A stretch of 64,000 bases of DNA, from NCBI RefSeq assembly GCF_002042975.1, contig NW_018150206.1, positions 354,352 through 418,351 of the forward strand, written 5' to 3'. Source of the DNA: Orbicella faveolata (lineage: Eukaryota > Cnidaria > Anthozoa > Scleractinia > Merulinidae). Both the position numbers and the translations under genes were made by a program. Numbering within the stretch: position 1 is the stretch's first letter; every line of letters begins with the position of its first letter. The notes beneath the pieces were generated by a model. The model ran no database searches. It was not told the origin of the DNA and saw nothing but the letters and a program-made list of their open reading frames with translations. Shown here piece after piece: positions 22,316 through 49,829 of this stretch.

Positions 22316-25300
22316 ATGCTAACAGCTGAGGAAAAAAGATGGCTGGTAGTTGGAATTTGCCTTTCAAAAGTTCTTACACCAGCAATAAGGAAGGTTATTG
22401 AACAAGAACTACATCAACTTTATCAGAACTTGATTCAGCCACCTACCAACATCCATTCACAAACATCTTCCTCTCATCATAAATGCCTTCCTCCCTCTGC
22501 ACTGCGTCTGAATTATGTAAACATCAACAACAACGTCACTCAAGCATCACACCGCAGCTATGATTACAGTGTTAAAGATGAAGTTTCCCTGGCTAAACTC
22601 TTTGTGAAACCATTCATGGCAGGCTTCACAGCTTTTGATGAATCATTAGATTCATCTGCTGCCCTTTCCATTTTGTGCGGAGCGCCAAACTTTGTTTTTC
22701 TTGGTATTGATATCATTGCCATGGATGTCCGCAATGATGTTCGCAATGAATGGGGTCATTGTAAGTTTGCAACATGGAGTGAGGCCTACTACTTGCACTG
22801 TTTCCAACTTATGGAAAATCTGATCAAAAGACTAAAACTCCCTGCAACTTTTGAGGCAAAGGTCTTGGAAGATTTCAAAGAGTGGAAAAACAGAGGTAAT
22901 GTGCCATGTGCCAACTTGCATTGTAATGTTACTTTTTAGTGTGCAAATTGATTAACTCATGGGGATAATATGCTTGTCATATTTATTGTTTAGTACAACA
23001 CCAAATTATGTGAACTGCAAACTGATAGAAATGTATAGCAGAAGAAGATAGTAACAGGGGTCACACTCAGTTAAATTGAGGTGGTGAATGATAAAGTCTA
23101 CTATCTTTCTATGATTCCTAAATTCTTTAGCCTTGCAAGAGACGGCAAGACTCTGAGAAAACATTGCACAAATTCAAGATTGCAAGCACTGGGAAACTTG
23201 GCTAAATTTCTGGAAGGCCCTCAATTTGTGAAGGACTTTTGTCCACCACCCCTCAGTAATATGTATCCATATATGTGGCCATTATTCTAATAAATTTGAT
23301 TCTCCTGAAAAAATTAAAATTACCCAGTGCTTGTTAATAACTATTTATGTTCATAGCTGAGGTTTTCTATGCATTTTCACAGGGATTGACATGTGCTTTG
23401 GACAGCCAATAAACAATGATGTTTTAAAGCTTGTCCAGGAAGAAGTAGTAACATTAGTTACCTCTGTGGAGGAAAACAAAGAAACCTGGACGCAAGACCA
23501 TGAAGGATTGAAGACAAACCTTCAGAATTTGACACAGCTTTTTGCCCTTGACATCAAAAGACTTGAAGCTAAGCATGTGGCCTTGGAGAGTGGTCTAAAT
23601 GACCTTAAAGACAACCAGTTGAAAATTAAAGATTCAGTGGTTGAAAATGAACTTATAGCTTCATCAAATGCTTCTCTGATACAACAGGTCAGAGATAACT
23701 TTGAAGAGGAACGCAAAGATCTTCAAAGTCAACACGAGATTCTTGAAGGAAAATTTGTTGGTTTATCAAGAGGAGTGGAAAAGATGAATTCAAAAGAAAA
23801 CTTTTTCAGAAGTGGTACAATATTATTATATCTATTAATGAAACAATAATCAAATTGCAAGGTGATGCTCTGGCACTTCCCAGGATATTCTTTTTCAAAA
23901 GGGGTCTAGAAAGTAATCTGCCACATTGTAACAACTTAAGCTACCATTGCCCCTGGGGGGTACTCCCATATAAAAAGGACAGGGGGGGCTTGTTGTACCT
24001 TTTAGGGGTTAAAAAAAAATTGAAAGGAGGAGCTTTCAGGGTACCTTCTAGGATACTGAGCCAGAAAAATATGTCAGGAGATATTTGTCAATCAACTAAA
24101 TTTTTAATTTTGTCTCATTTACAATTGTCTTTATCGCCATTAAAAATGATGAAAGTGTCAGTTAATGTTTGGAAGTCTTTTTTGTCTTTTTTCATTTAGT
24201 TATTTATTGGTTTATTTATATGTTGTTTCAGGACTCCTTTGGAAAATTCCTACAGTAGTTCTGTTTGGCTTTCTTGTGATCTTCCTTTATGAACACTATT
24301 CCAGAGGATCTATGCTTCATTATTGGTATTGTCGGAGAGGTAGCATACAAGGCCACACATTGTCATTTGTTTTCAATACACATGATGTGCAGGTACAGTG
24401 TCTGTAGGTGACCTGTGATAGGATAGTTTTATTTAACCAGCACTCAGATTACTGAATCAAAGAAACATCACAAGGTCCAATAACTTCATCGCCAGGTGTA
24501 GGCATATTTTGGCCTAAAAGGCACTAAGTTGGGAATATGTCTCAAGACAGTCATTGCTATTGAAAGAGTAATATCTGGTCAGTGGTGCCAGGTGTTTTTT
24601 TCATGGTAGCGATACTGGCTCCATGTTCTTAATTTGGAGTCTGTGATCACAATTAAGCTTACATGTACATCTGTAACACAATAGTAGTAACAACATGATG
24701 GCATAAATGGTGGTATCTTGTGAATTAGAATGCCAAGTGACTTTTGTTGAACCATATTTATCACCATCATGAAGTAAATGGTTACCAGAATAACATCATA
24801 CTCTGTCAAGCATCCTTATTGTAGCTAGTTAACATGCTAATAGATTAGAAAGAGCTCTCTGAGCTCCCCATTTTCCCTCAGAATTGTTTCTTACTGATAT
24901 ACCATAGACTTTCTGAAATCTGGTTGGCCAATAATTTAATATAAATGATGCTTGTCTGACTTTTGATCAATGTTAATTGAAAATGTTTTCCTTTTTTGCT
25001 TTATTCTCTCTAATTTTAGAAACCAACAGTGAATGGAATTGAGTTCAGTTGGGAAACCCTAAAAAACAAATTGGGTCTTAAAATTCAGCCTTTCAATTGT
25101 CCAGGTATTTCACCTTTTTTTATAATGTTACCATCAGTGTAAGACCTTTAACACGTACAAAAAAAAAGCGAAACGGCTGGCTTGGTTTTACAAACCTGAT
25201 GACACCAAAACGCCAAAGAAACATAAAAATATGCATAAATAACTTTTATTTTACAGTGATGTGCACCACACTGTCGCCAGACGAGAAAAGTTGTTTAAAT

Positions 25301-25744
25301 TTTTTTCCAATTTTCACAGCATTCTTTCACCTGGCTAATGGCTTTTTCTCATTGACCAGTCAAACTATGAAAAATGTGGTAGGCGTTGTTGATATGGCAA
25401 CATGACCCCACACTCAATCTTTTGAATTTTGGTTGCCGCTATCAAACCGAAGAAAAAGCTCATCAAGTTAGCATGGATCAGCATGCCCCCACAATAAAAC
25501 ACATTGACTGATGCATTTTTGTTTCAATTATTTTTAAGGGATCAGGTATTACCTTAACATTGACCGCTGTGCATATGGTGGTGTAATAGCTGTACGTTCT
25601 TTGTTGGATGGCACTCCGCAAGTACGTGGTGCTGAGATTCTGGCCGCAAAGTCCGTGAACTCTGAGTGTACCCAAGTATATTACAATGATGACGGAGTTT
25701 GGAAACGCTATGAAAGTGCCACAAATATTCGTTGCAAGCCCTGA
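22316..25744 (+). CDS. HEPN-like, coiled-coil, single-pass membrane protein (novel architecture)
   Basis: Five coding exons, 22316-22895, 23383-23814, 24232-24392, 25020-25104 and 25539-25744, are GT-AG and fully in phase, giving 487 residues. Residues 1-194 resemble the HEPN-like domain of DZIP3-type proteins common in cnidarians: LTAEEKRWLVVGICLSKVLT, LAKLFVKPFMAGFTAFDES, and DVRNEWGHCKFATW. The last has Arg143-x4-His148 (codons 22742-22744 and 22757-22759), the pattern of catalytic HEPN RNases. Residues about 200-335 are Glu/Lys/Leu-rich coiled coil. A helix IPTVVLFGFLVIFLY (343-357) is a likely membrane anchor. The C-terminal 130 residues include GIEFSWETLKNKLGLKI and YYLNIDRCAYGG and are unrecognised. 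There is no signal peptide, so the N-terminus is probably cytosolic. RNase activity is inference. The last two exons recur at 29743 and 30262. Confidence 0.8.
23945..24080 (+). mobile_element. MITE fragment (CCCATATAAAAAGGAC family)
   Basis: GGGGTACTCCCATATAAAAA followed by GTACCTTTTAGGGGTTAAAA matches the left part of the elements at 49830-50282 and 53775-54100. It lies in the second intron of the HEPN-like gene, and the right terminus is missing. Confidence 0.55.
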
Positions 25745-28700
25745 AAAAGAGTGAGGACGGATTAAGCGATGGATCAACGCTTTAAGAGGATTTCCTATTG
25801 TCAATATATCAATCAAAAGCGTTATTACAGTGTCTTTTCCTCAAGCCAGCCATCAAGCCCTGCTAATCCGGGACACTAAAGCGTACTTTTCGACACTTGT
25901 TCCTACGAATGTAGCTTCATGTCAGCGCAAAATGGACTTTTGCGAGAGAGTCTATCTGTTAAATAAGTTGTAGTGAGCGACATTTAGTAGTGGTTCGGTT
26001 TACAAGGTCAGCTGCAAAGAAGGCCATCTCCAATATTACTGAGGAAATGAAAAATTCTGCATGACCAACCTCAGGGTAACATGCGGCAACATGCGCTGAA
26101 TTTCTTTTTTCATGCTATAGCCAAAAATGTCACATATTGCTCGTTAATGTCGATCTGGTCTTGACTGTTTAAGTGTTTATGAATTTACGGTTTGAAACAA
26201 CCTTTGTCTGAATCTAAACTAGTTTAGGTTAGACTTCCTATCATGTTACCTATGCTGCTTTTCTTCCTTTCATCCAAGGTGAAAATGAGGAAAATGCCAG
26301 TGCGCGCGTGTAGCAGCGGACGCTTTTTTTGGCGCGAGAATATGGCTTCTTTGAGCCCACGTGACTTGAGAGGGCCACAGAAGCACAGACAGAAGCACGC
26401 AATCAAGGAGGCATTCTCCAAAACATAACTCTACGTCCTGTAATTGAGCTGTAATATTTATCGTGTAAAAACAAACACTTATAGAAAATAGCCAAGGTGG
26501 ACACAGGAGAACGCTCTTTATATGAACTCTGCCCGTGTTTTTAATACCAGCACTAGCTAGGTGAGGGTGGTATCAAAAATTGTCTGCTTTCTCCGAGTTT
26601 TTTCCTAAGATTATATGGGATGTTCTCTATACTTTAATGATTGTATTCTAATTTTGTGTTCAGTGTTAGTTTCTCAGGTCCTTTAATTCAGGGCACTTAG
26701 AAAATAACCCAGCCAAAAATTTGTTTTTCGGCTGGAAACAGAGCTTATTAGAGTTGTTACCCTCTTCATTTAAATTATTACTTTATTTATCTCGCAGATT
26801 ATTGCGTTCAGTTTAGTACACGGCCTGGTTAGTGTTAAGTGGGTAGACGCTGTTGTTTTCGCTAGCTGTTTAGAACTAACAGATCTCTCCAGGAGCCATA
26901 ATCGGGGACGGAGTCCCCGATCAAGCCGAGTTTATATTTCAGTCATAATTTTCGTTGTACTGTTCTTATCACGTTTAATGATCGTTTACGACTCGTCTTT
27001 ACTTCTCTCCTCCCCCTCCCCCTCCCCCCGCTCTATATCAGTACCCCTCACAGTAAAGTGATAACCCTCCACATAGCAGGTTAGTGTACGAAGATGTACT
27101 ACAACTTTATGAAATAAAACATCGTTCTTTTCGAAAACACTGTTCTTTCGAAAACATCGTTCAGTCTTATTCAAAAGATCAATATTTCAGTTCAAGAAAA
27201 TACCTTTTGCGATAGAGACACAAACCTCCTGAGGGTAAAGCACGATTACCTTGTGAGCTTACGGTAGTGCAGCAGTAAACTTAACGTTATTAAGAGGTGA
27301 CTGACAATAATTCAGTATCTTATGTAAATCGATTATACATGGAAGTCAAAGCGTAGGCGTAAAGTGGCAGAGGTCCAATTTGGCACTTCTTCAACGAATG
27401 ATCCTGACTAGGAAACTTTATCCGGCCCTGAGACGGAGGTGAACGAGTTCTCGACGTTATATGTATTATGTTTACTGAGCACGGCATTACGATTAAGTGC
27501 TATTGATCGAAGAAGTAGGCTGTTAGCCACTATAACTGACTCCGAAGACTCCGCTACATCTCCTTTAGGGTCTGTAGGCGACGTTCTTGAAAGAATTTTT
27601 GGTATATCAATTTCAGAATCAGTCAGGCCTTGAGTTATGGGATTTCTATTCAAGTGCCGGAAATATTCCCTGATCTTTCAATACTGAACCCGTTTCAGGT
27701 TAAAGTGAAAACAAGTGCACAATGACAGTATTGTCCGCTGGAAACTTTGACCTACAACATATGTCCATCACATTTAGATTTTTGTATAGCTCGGGCAATT
27801 TCACGTACAACACTTGGTTACAAAAGTAATAGCATTCGCAATAGCAGAGTAAATTAGTAGCAATGACTGTAAAATTGTAATTTCACTTAGCAGGCAGCTG
27901 GTAATGAGTGAGTGACATCAGGGAATGCCGATTGTCCATGGTAATGTGCTCAGACTTGGGGATCAGACGGTCATTAGGATTACGCGCCAAGATCATGAAG
28001 ATTATATCACGACAAAAAAATGGTCCGGCCTTACAGGCTACTGTTACGTTAAAATGAGATATTGGTACTATTCAAACTTTGACGTCCGTAAAAGCTATTC
28101 TTCAGTTAATGAGTCCATATCCAACAGTAGAGTAGGGTCTGAGTGTGGCATTGCACTCTCAGTTAAATTTCGGCTAATTTATCGGATCATCAGTTAAAAT
28201 TTCTGCCCAATATCAGTTGTCGGTAAATTTTACAGATCTTAGATCTATTAGTTTAAAAAATGCTTCATTTCTTAGACTGCATAGAAGGCATAAAATGGGG
28301 GCGAGGGGGAGTAAGAGCGGGGATGGAAAGAAGAGGGGTGTGTGTTTTGCCTCCTCCACCCCTTCAAACTGATCAGTTCAACCCCATCTAACCCTCATAG
28401 AGAGGTGATCGTTAAGTATAAGATACTAAATTTTCCACATTTCCAAGTCCGTTATATCGCTGAAAGAGCCTCTGATGTGGTGAGAAATTTGCTTTTGTTC
28501 CTAGATTTCAGTACGACTTTATAACCTTAAGCCTGAGATCCTGGGGCAGTTGTTCTCAGTTAATTCAGGATTAAAGCAAATTCTAACTTCAGCTTTGCAA
28601 CCTTTCAGTGAGGTTTACTGTTTGTTGTTACTCTTACTCACGTTATTTCCTGGTGTTATTTATGTTATTTGACCTTATTTGTTCCTTCAGTTCCAAGACT

Positions 28701-29067
28701 TCTAACTTTGAAACCGTCTATACGTTTAGAAGAACTTTAATTTTGTTTTTAAGATTACTGTTCTAATTGGCTTTATCATTGAACCAAGCCAGCATTGAAT
28801 TCTGCTATGGAAACGAGAAAGGCGAGAAAGGCAAATGCATGCACAACTTCGAGATAGCTGGCCTAGTTTAGGTTGTTTTTTCAAGAGAATAATCTTTTTG
28901 CACCTGTGGCTGTAACATCCGGGATCTCGAGTGTTAAAAATTCATGATCATGCGCAATGTTGAAGGCGCAAGCCACGAGAACGTGGTAGTGAGGCTCGGC
29001 TTAGTTGGCGTCCGATCACAGGCTATACAACTCCATGAGCAGCTACTAGGCAGTTATAACCTTCACC
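25745..29067. other. Intergenic DNA between the HEPN-like gene and FRMD
   Basis: No convincing gene. It contains a pyrimidine-rich run at about 27003-27030, a small hairpin (TCGGGGACGGAGTCCCCGA near 26903), a dispersed-repeat motif at 25824-25880 shared with 42288-42345, and a minus-strand open frame at 27408-27653 of unknown meaning. All recur in block copy 2. Confidence 0.6.
27408..27653 (-). other. Open frame of protein-like composition, unknown
   Basis: An 81-codon minus-strand frame (GLTDSEIDIPKILSRTSPTD and similar) ends at a stop and could extend upstream to about 27690, where a weak AG acceptor is possible. I do not recognise it and no partner exons were found. It recurs at 32131-32376 only because of the block duplication. 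It may be chance or a decayed exon. Confidence 0.2.
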
Positions 29068-29160
29068 ATGTTAAAAATTGGCAGCAAAAGTAACCTAGAG
29101 GGAGAGTTTCAGTGTAAGATCAGCCTTCTAGACGATACGGAGCTGTCATGCGATTTCAAG
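29068..29160 (+). CDS. FRMD first coding exon, duplicate copy
   Basis: Identical in coding content to 33793-33885: a 31-codon exon starting MLKIGSKSNLEGEFQCKISL with a GTAAGG donor. It is an artefactual repeat. The copy at 33793 is contiguous with the rest of the gene. Confidence 0.88.
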
Positions 29161-29742
29161 GTAAGGATCGTGTCCTAAAAGCGCGCGAAGTTCTGTAAAG
29201 ATGAACTTTACACTAAGTGAACTTTCCTGATCTTTGCTGCTTTCTTCCAGCAATATGGNATGTCTCAAGACAGTCATTGCTATTGAAAGAGTAATATCTG
29301 GTCAGTGGTGCCAGGTGTTTTTTTCATGGTAGCGATACTGGCTCCATGTTCTTAATTTGGAGTCTGTGATCACAATTAAGCTTACATGTACATCTGTAAC
29401 ACAATAGTAGTAACAACATGATGGCATAAATGGTGGTATCTTGTGAATTAGAATGCCAAGTGACTTTTGTTGAACCATATTTATCACCATCATGAAGTAA
29501 ATGGTTACCAGAATAACATCATACTCTGTCAAGCATCCTTATTGTAGCTAGTTAACATGCTAATAGATTAGAAAGAGCTCTGTGAGCTCCCCATTTTCCC
29601 TCAGAATTGTTTCTTACTGATATACCATAGACTTTCTGAAATCTGGTTGGCCAATAATTTAATATAAATGATGCTTGTCTGACTTTTGATCAATGTTAAT
29701 TGAAAATGTTTTCCTTTTTTGCTTTATTCTCTCTAATTTTAG

Positions 29743-30467
29743 AAACCAACAGTGAATGGAATTGAGTTCAGTTGGGAAACCCTAAAAAACAAATTGGGTC
29801 TTAAAATTCAGCCTTTCAATGGTCCAGGTATTTCACCTTTTTTTATAATGTTACCATCAGTGTAAGACCTGTAACACGTACAAAAAAAAAGCGAAACGGC
29901 TGGCTTGGTTTTACAAACCTGATGACACCAAAACGCCAAAGAAACATAAAAATATGCATAAATAACTTTTATTTTACAGTGATGTGCACCACACTGTCGC
30001 CAGACGAGAAAAGTTGTTTAAATTTTTTTCCAATTTTCACAGCATTCTTTCACCTGGCTAATGGCTTTTTCTCATTGACCAGTCAAACTATGAAAAATGT
30101 GGTAGGCGTTGTTGATATGGCAACATGACCCCACACTCAATCTTTTGAATTTTGGTTGCCGCTATCAAACCGAAGAAAAAGCTCATCAAGTTAGCATGGA
30201 TCAGCATGCCCCCACAATAAAACACATTGACTGATGCATTTTTGTTTCAATTATTTTTAAGGGATCAGGTATTACCTTAACATTGACCGCTGTGCATATG
30301 GTGGTGTAATAGCTGTACGTTCTTTGTTGGATGGCACTCCGCAAGTACGTGGTGCTGAGATTCTGGCCGCAAAGTCCGTGAACTCTGAGTGTACCCAAGT
30401 ATATTACAATGATGACGGAGTTTGGAAACGCTATGAAAGTGCCACAAATATTCGTTGCAAGCCCTGA
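29743..30467 (+). CDS. Second copy of HEPN-like gene exons 4 and 5 (29743-29827, 30262-30467)
   Basis: Duplicates 25020-25104 and 25539-25744 with intact splice sites and stop. FNCPG becomes FNGPG. There are no copies of exons 1 to 3, so this is not a second gene; it is the other haplotype or an overlap at the 29259 joint. Confidence 0.85.
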
Positions 30468-33400
30468 AAAAGAGTGAGGACGGATTAAGCGATGGATCAA
30501 CGCTTTAAGAGGATTTCCTATTGTCAATATATCAATCAAAAGCGTTATTACAGTGTCTTTTCCTCAAGCCAGCCATCAAGCCCTGCTAATCGGGGACACT
30601 AAAGCGTACTTTTCGACACTTGTTCCTACGAATGTAGCTTCATGTCAGCGCAAAATGGACTTTTGCGAGAGAGTCTATCAGTTAAATAAGTTGTAGTGAG
30701 CGACATTTAGTAGTGGTTCGGTTTACAAGGTCAGCTGCAAAGAAGGCCATCTCCAATATTACTGAGGAAATGAAAAATTCTGCATGACCAACCTCAGGGT
30801 AACATGCGGCAACATGCGCTGAATTTCTTTTTTCATGCTATAGCCAAAAATGTCACATATTGCTCGTTAATGTCGATCTGGTCTTGACTGTTTAAGTGTT
30901 TATGAATTTACGGTTTGAAACAACCTTTGTCTGAATCTAAACTAGTTTAGGTTAGACTTCCTATCATGTTACCTATGCTGCTTTTCTTCCTTTCATCCAA
31001 GGTGAAAATGAGGAAAATGCCAGTGCGCGCGTGTAGCAGCGGACGCTTTTTTTGGCGCGAGAATATGGCTTCTTTGAGCCCACGTGACTTGAGAGGGCCA
31101 CAGAAGCACAGACAGAAGCACGCAATCAAGGAGGCATTCTCCAAAACATAACTCTACGTCCTGTAATTGAGCTGTAATATTTATCGTGTAAAAACAAACA
31201 CTTATAGAAAATAGCCAAGGTGGACACAGGAGAACGCTCTTTATATGAACTCTGCCCGTGTTTTTAATACCAGCACTAGCTAGGTGAGGGTGGTATCAAA
31301 AATTGTCTGCTTTCTCCGAGTTTTTTCCTAAGATTATATGGGATGTTCTCTATACTTTAATGATTGTATTCTAATTTTGTGTTCAGTGTTAGTTTCTCAG
31401 GTCCTTTAATTCAGGGCACTTAGAAAATAACCCAGCCAAAAATTTGTTTTTCGGCTGGAAACAGAGCTTATTAGAGTTGTTACCCTCTTCATTTAAATTA
31501 TTACTTTATTTATCTCGCAGATTATTGCGTTCAGTTTAGTACACGGCCTGGTTAGTGTTAAGTGGGTAGACGCTGTTGTTTTCGCTAGCTGTTTAGAACT
31601 AACAGATCTCTCCAGGAGCCATAATCGGGGACGGAGTCCCCGATCAAGCCGAGTTTATATTTCAGTCATAATTTTCGTTGTACTGTTCTTATCACGTTTA
31701 ATGATCGTTTACGACTCGTCTTTACTTCTCTCCTCCCCCTCCCCCTCCCCCCGCTCTATATCAGTACCCCTCACAGTAAAGTGATAACCCTCCACATAGC
31801 AGGTTAGTGTACGAAGATGTACTACAACTTTATGAAATAAAACATCGTTCTTTTCGAAAACACTGTTCTTTCGAAAACATCGTTCAGTCTTATTCAAAAG
31901 ATCAATATTTCAGTTCAAGAAAATACCTTTTGCGATAGAGACACAAACCTCCTGAGGGTAAAGCACGATTACCTTGTGAGCTTACGGTAGTGCAGCAGTA
32001 AACTTAACGTTATTAAGAGGTGACTGACAATAATTCAGTATCTTATGTAAATCGATTATACATGGAAGTCAAAGCGTAGGCGTAAAGTGGCAGAGGTCCA
32101 ATTTGGCACTTCTTCAACGAATGATCCTGACTAGGAAACTTTATCCGGCCCTGAGACGGAGGTGAACGAGTTCTCGACGTTATATGTATTATGTTTACTG
32201 AGCACGGCATTACGATTAAGTGCTATTGATCGAAGAAGTAGGCTGTTAGCCACTATAACTGACTCCGAAGACTCCGCTACATCTCCTTTAGGGTCTGTAG
32301 GCGACGTTCTTGAAAGAATTTTTGGTATATCAATTTCAGAATCAGTCAGGCCTTGAGTTATGGGATTTCTATTCAAGTGCCGGAAATATTCCCTGATCTT
32401 TCAATACTGAACCCGTTTCAGGTTAAAGTGAAAACAAGTGCACAATGACAGTATTGTCCGCTGGAAACTTTGACCTACAACATATGTCCATCACACATTT
32501 AGATTTTTGTATAGCTCGGGCAATTTCACGTACAACACTTGGTTACAAAAGTAATAGCATTCACAATTGCAGAGTAAATTAGTAGCAATGACTGTAAAAT
32601 TGTAATTTCACTTAGCAGGCAGCTGGTAATGAGTGAGTGACATCAGGGAATGCCGATTGTCCATGGTAATGTGCTCAGACTTGGGGATCAGACGGTCATT
32701 AGGATTACGCGCCAAGATCATGAAGATTATATCACGACAAAAAAATGGTCCGGCCTTACAGGCTACTGTTACGTTAAAATGAGATATTGGTACTATTCAA
32801 ACTTTGACGTCCGTAAAAGCTATTCTTCAGTTAATGAGTCCATATCCAACAGTAGAGTAGGGTCTGAGTGTGGCATTGCACTCTCAGTTAAATTTCGGCT
32901 AATTTATCGGATCATCAGTTAAAATTTCTGCCCAATATCAGTTGTCGGTAAATTTTACAGATCTTAGATCTATTAGTTTAAAAAATGCTTCATTTCTTAG
33001 ACTGCATAGAAGGCATAAAATGGGGGCGAGGGGGAGTAAGAGCGGGGATGGAAAGAAGAGGGGTGTGTGTTTTGCCTCCTCCACCCCTTCAAACTGATCA
33101 GTTCAACCCCATCTAACCCTCATAGAGAGGTGATCGTTAAGTATAAGATACTAAATTTTCCACATTTCCAAGTCCGTTATATCGCTGAAAGAGCCTCTGA
33201 TGTGGTGAGAAATTTGCTTTTGTTCCTAGATTTCAGTACGACTTTATAACCTTAAGCCTGAGATCCTGGGGCAGTTGTTCTCAGTTAATTCAGGATTAAA
33301 GCAAATTCTAACTTCAGCTTTGCAACCTTTCAGTGAGGTTTACTGTTTGTTGTTACTCTTACTCACGTTATTTCCTGGTGTTATTTATGTTATTTGACCT

Positions 33401-33792
33401 TATTTGTTCCTTCAGTTCCAAGACTTCTAACTTTGAAACCGTCTATACGTTTAGAAGAACTTTAATTTTGTTTTTAAGATTACTGTTCTAATTGGCTTTA
33501 TCATTGAACCAAGCCAGCATTGAATTCTGCTATGGAAACGAGAAAGGCGAGAAAGGCAAATGCATGCACAACTTCGAGATAGCTGGCCTAGTTTAGGTTG
33601 TTTTTTCAAGAGAATAATCTTTTTGCACCTGTGGCTGTAACATCCGGGATCTCGAGTGTTAAAAATTCATGATCATGCGCAATGTTGAAGGCGCAAGCCA
33701 CGAGAACGTGGTAGTGAGGCTCGGCTTAGTTGGCGTCCGATCACAGGCTATACAACTCCATGAGCAGCTACTAGGCAGTTATAACCTTCACC

Positions 33793-48207
<14,415 letters not shown>

Positions 48208-48527
48208 CGGGTAACTCAGTGCTGGGGAATTTTTAATTAGTTGTAGAAGTACAGTACTAGCGATTCATCGTCAATTGTTGACTTTGAAAATTAATTCTTA
48301 CTACGTAGTCGACAAGCTGTCGTTTTTGACCTTTCTGTTAGAACTTTTTTTTTGGTTTTATTTGTCAATGAACCAGTTTTCTTTTAGCTTCATTAAATAG
48401 CTAACTCCATACGCGCAATCGAACGATGGAAGAACGTGCAGTGAGCCGTGTGGGTATTTTGAAGTTAAAAAGGAAACATTCTGTAATTTCAGCAACTTGA
48501 AATTTGGTGTTATCGAGCGAGCTACGA

Positions 48528-48533
48528 AATAAA
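48528..48533 (+). terminator. FRMD polyadenylation signal
   Basis: AATAAA 321 bases after the FRMD stop codon. Another candidate (CAATAAAA) lies near 49781. Confidence 0.5.
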
Positions 48534-49829
48534 AAACAAACTGAATGTATATCAGAGAATTCGAGATATTTGTTTGAAAGACCAGGAGGTAGACTTTCTT
48601 GGCGTGAACCTTCTTCTTAGAAGGAATGGGTGGTTCTAATTCTTGATGATTGCAGACGCTTGGAGTTTTAGACTTCGTCTTTTAATACCACTTTTGGAAA
48701 TACAATATGACAACTTCTCATTCCATTTTGAAGCAGACTGATCACATGATCTGAAGTAGTCGTACATTTCCGTTACAGAGTTCTGAACAAATCATCTTTC
48801 GCAGCTCTTCTCAGGGTAGTCAGGCTCAGGCGTCACGCAACGTTTCTCTCTTTGCAACAAGAAGCATCTCTAATCATCGGCAAATTTATTTTTCACGTAT
48901 TTGCTAACGCGTCGGGCGTGTAAGTACTGTTGAACGGCGAAAATGAAGAAAGACTTGTCCTTTTCGTTTTGTCAAGTTCCACTGCACAAAAGCAAAAACA
49001 GCTGGGAACAATCAAACTCAGATAGTCGATGTTGCTTATCAACGTCGCTGATAGCGAGACGACAGTCGCGGACTCGTACAGTTGTCCTGACATAAAACAG
49101 AACAGTACTTGTACGTGCGGCTGAATATTGTTCTAAATTAATTTTTAATTCACTCTCATGTGGTAGTGTCGCTAGTTTAAGATAATTGCACCTCAGTAAA
49201 GAAGTTTCAAATATTTTGTAGTAAAGCGATGAGGGTGAAACGTTAATTGTAAAATAAGTGGACCGTAGGTATATAATTGTTTCGTAGGCGTCACACGTTT
49301 TCCAATTTTTGTTTCAATATTTACACTTAGCGATGTTCATTTTCTTAGTAAGATAATTTTTGCTACATTTTTCTGAAGTCGGAAGAAGAAATGAGTTCGT
49401 GGCAAATCCTCATAGCATTTCACAGATCCATTCAAGTAACACTCGTGTTTAGCTTTGTTCTTTGCCATTAATGGTTTATAGCTTGCAGAGAGGTCAAACG
49501 CTTCAAGAGAGATTTGCCTTTTTCTCATTTAAGTGTGGTGTGTCTTTATCGTTTGCGTAGCAACGTGTAACGTATTAGCACTGGTGTATTAATAGGGTTA
49601 ATTAAAATAATGCTTCCTGGGGAGTTGTTTTCGCGAACCACTCCTAAACAGCTGAAAAGCGTGTTTTTGTGAGATGGGTTCCATCACTAAGGGCATTCCG
49701 TCTTTGTATCAGGATAGGATTTCAAGTTGTATACGACCTACTTTTAAACTGTAAAAGCATGGCCAAGGTTGACAATAAAACTCCTTTGTACAGGTCACAC
49801 TTCGTGTAAAATTCTTCTCGTTTGAACCC

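Larger units (their letters stand above)
24537..29258. repeat. Duplicated block 2, copy 1 (4.72 kb)
   Basis: Repeats at 29260-33983 with about ten small differences, including a 2-bp indel near 27770. It carries the last two exons of the HEPN-like gene, the intergenic DNA and the first FRMD coding exon. It ends exactly at the N at 29259. Confidence 0.93.
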
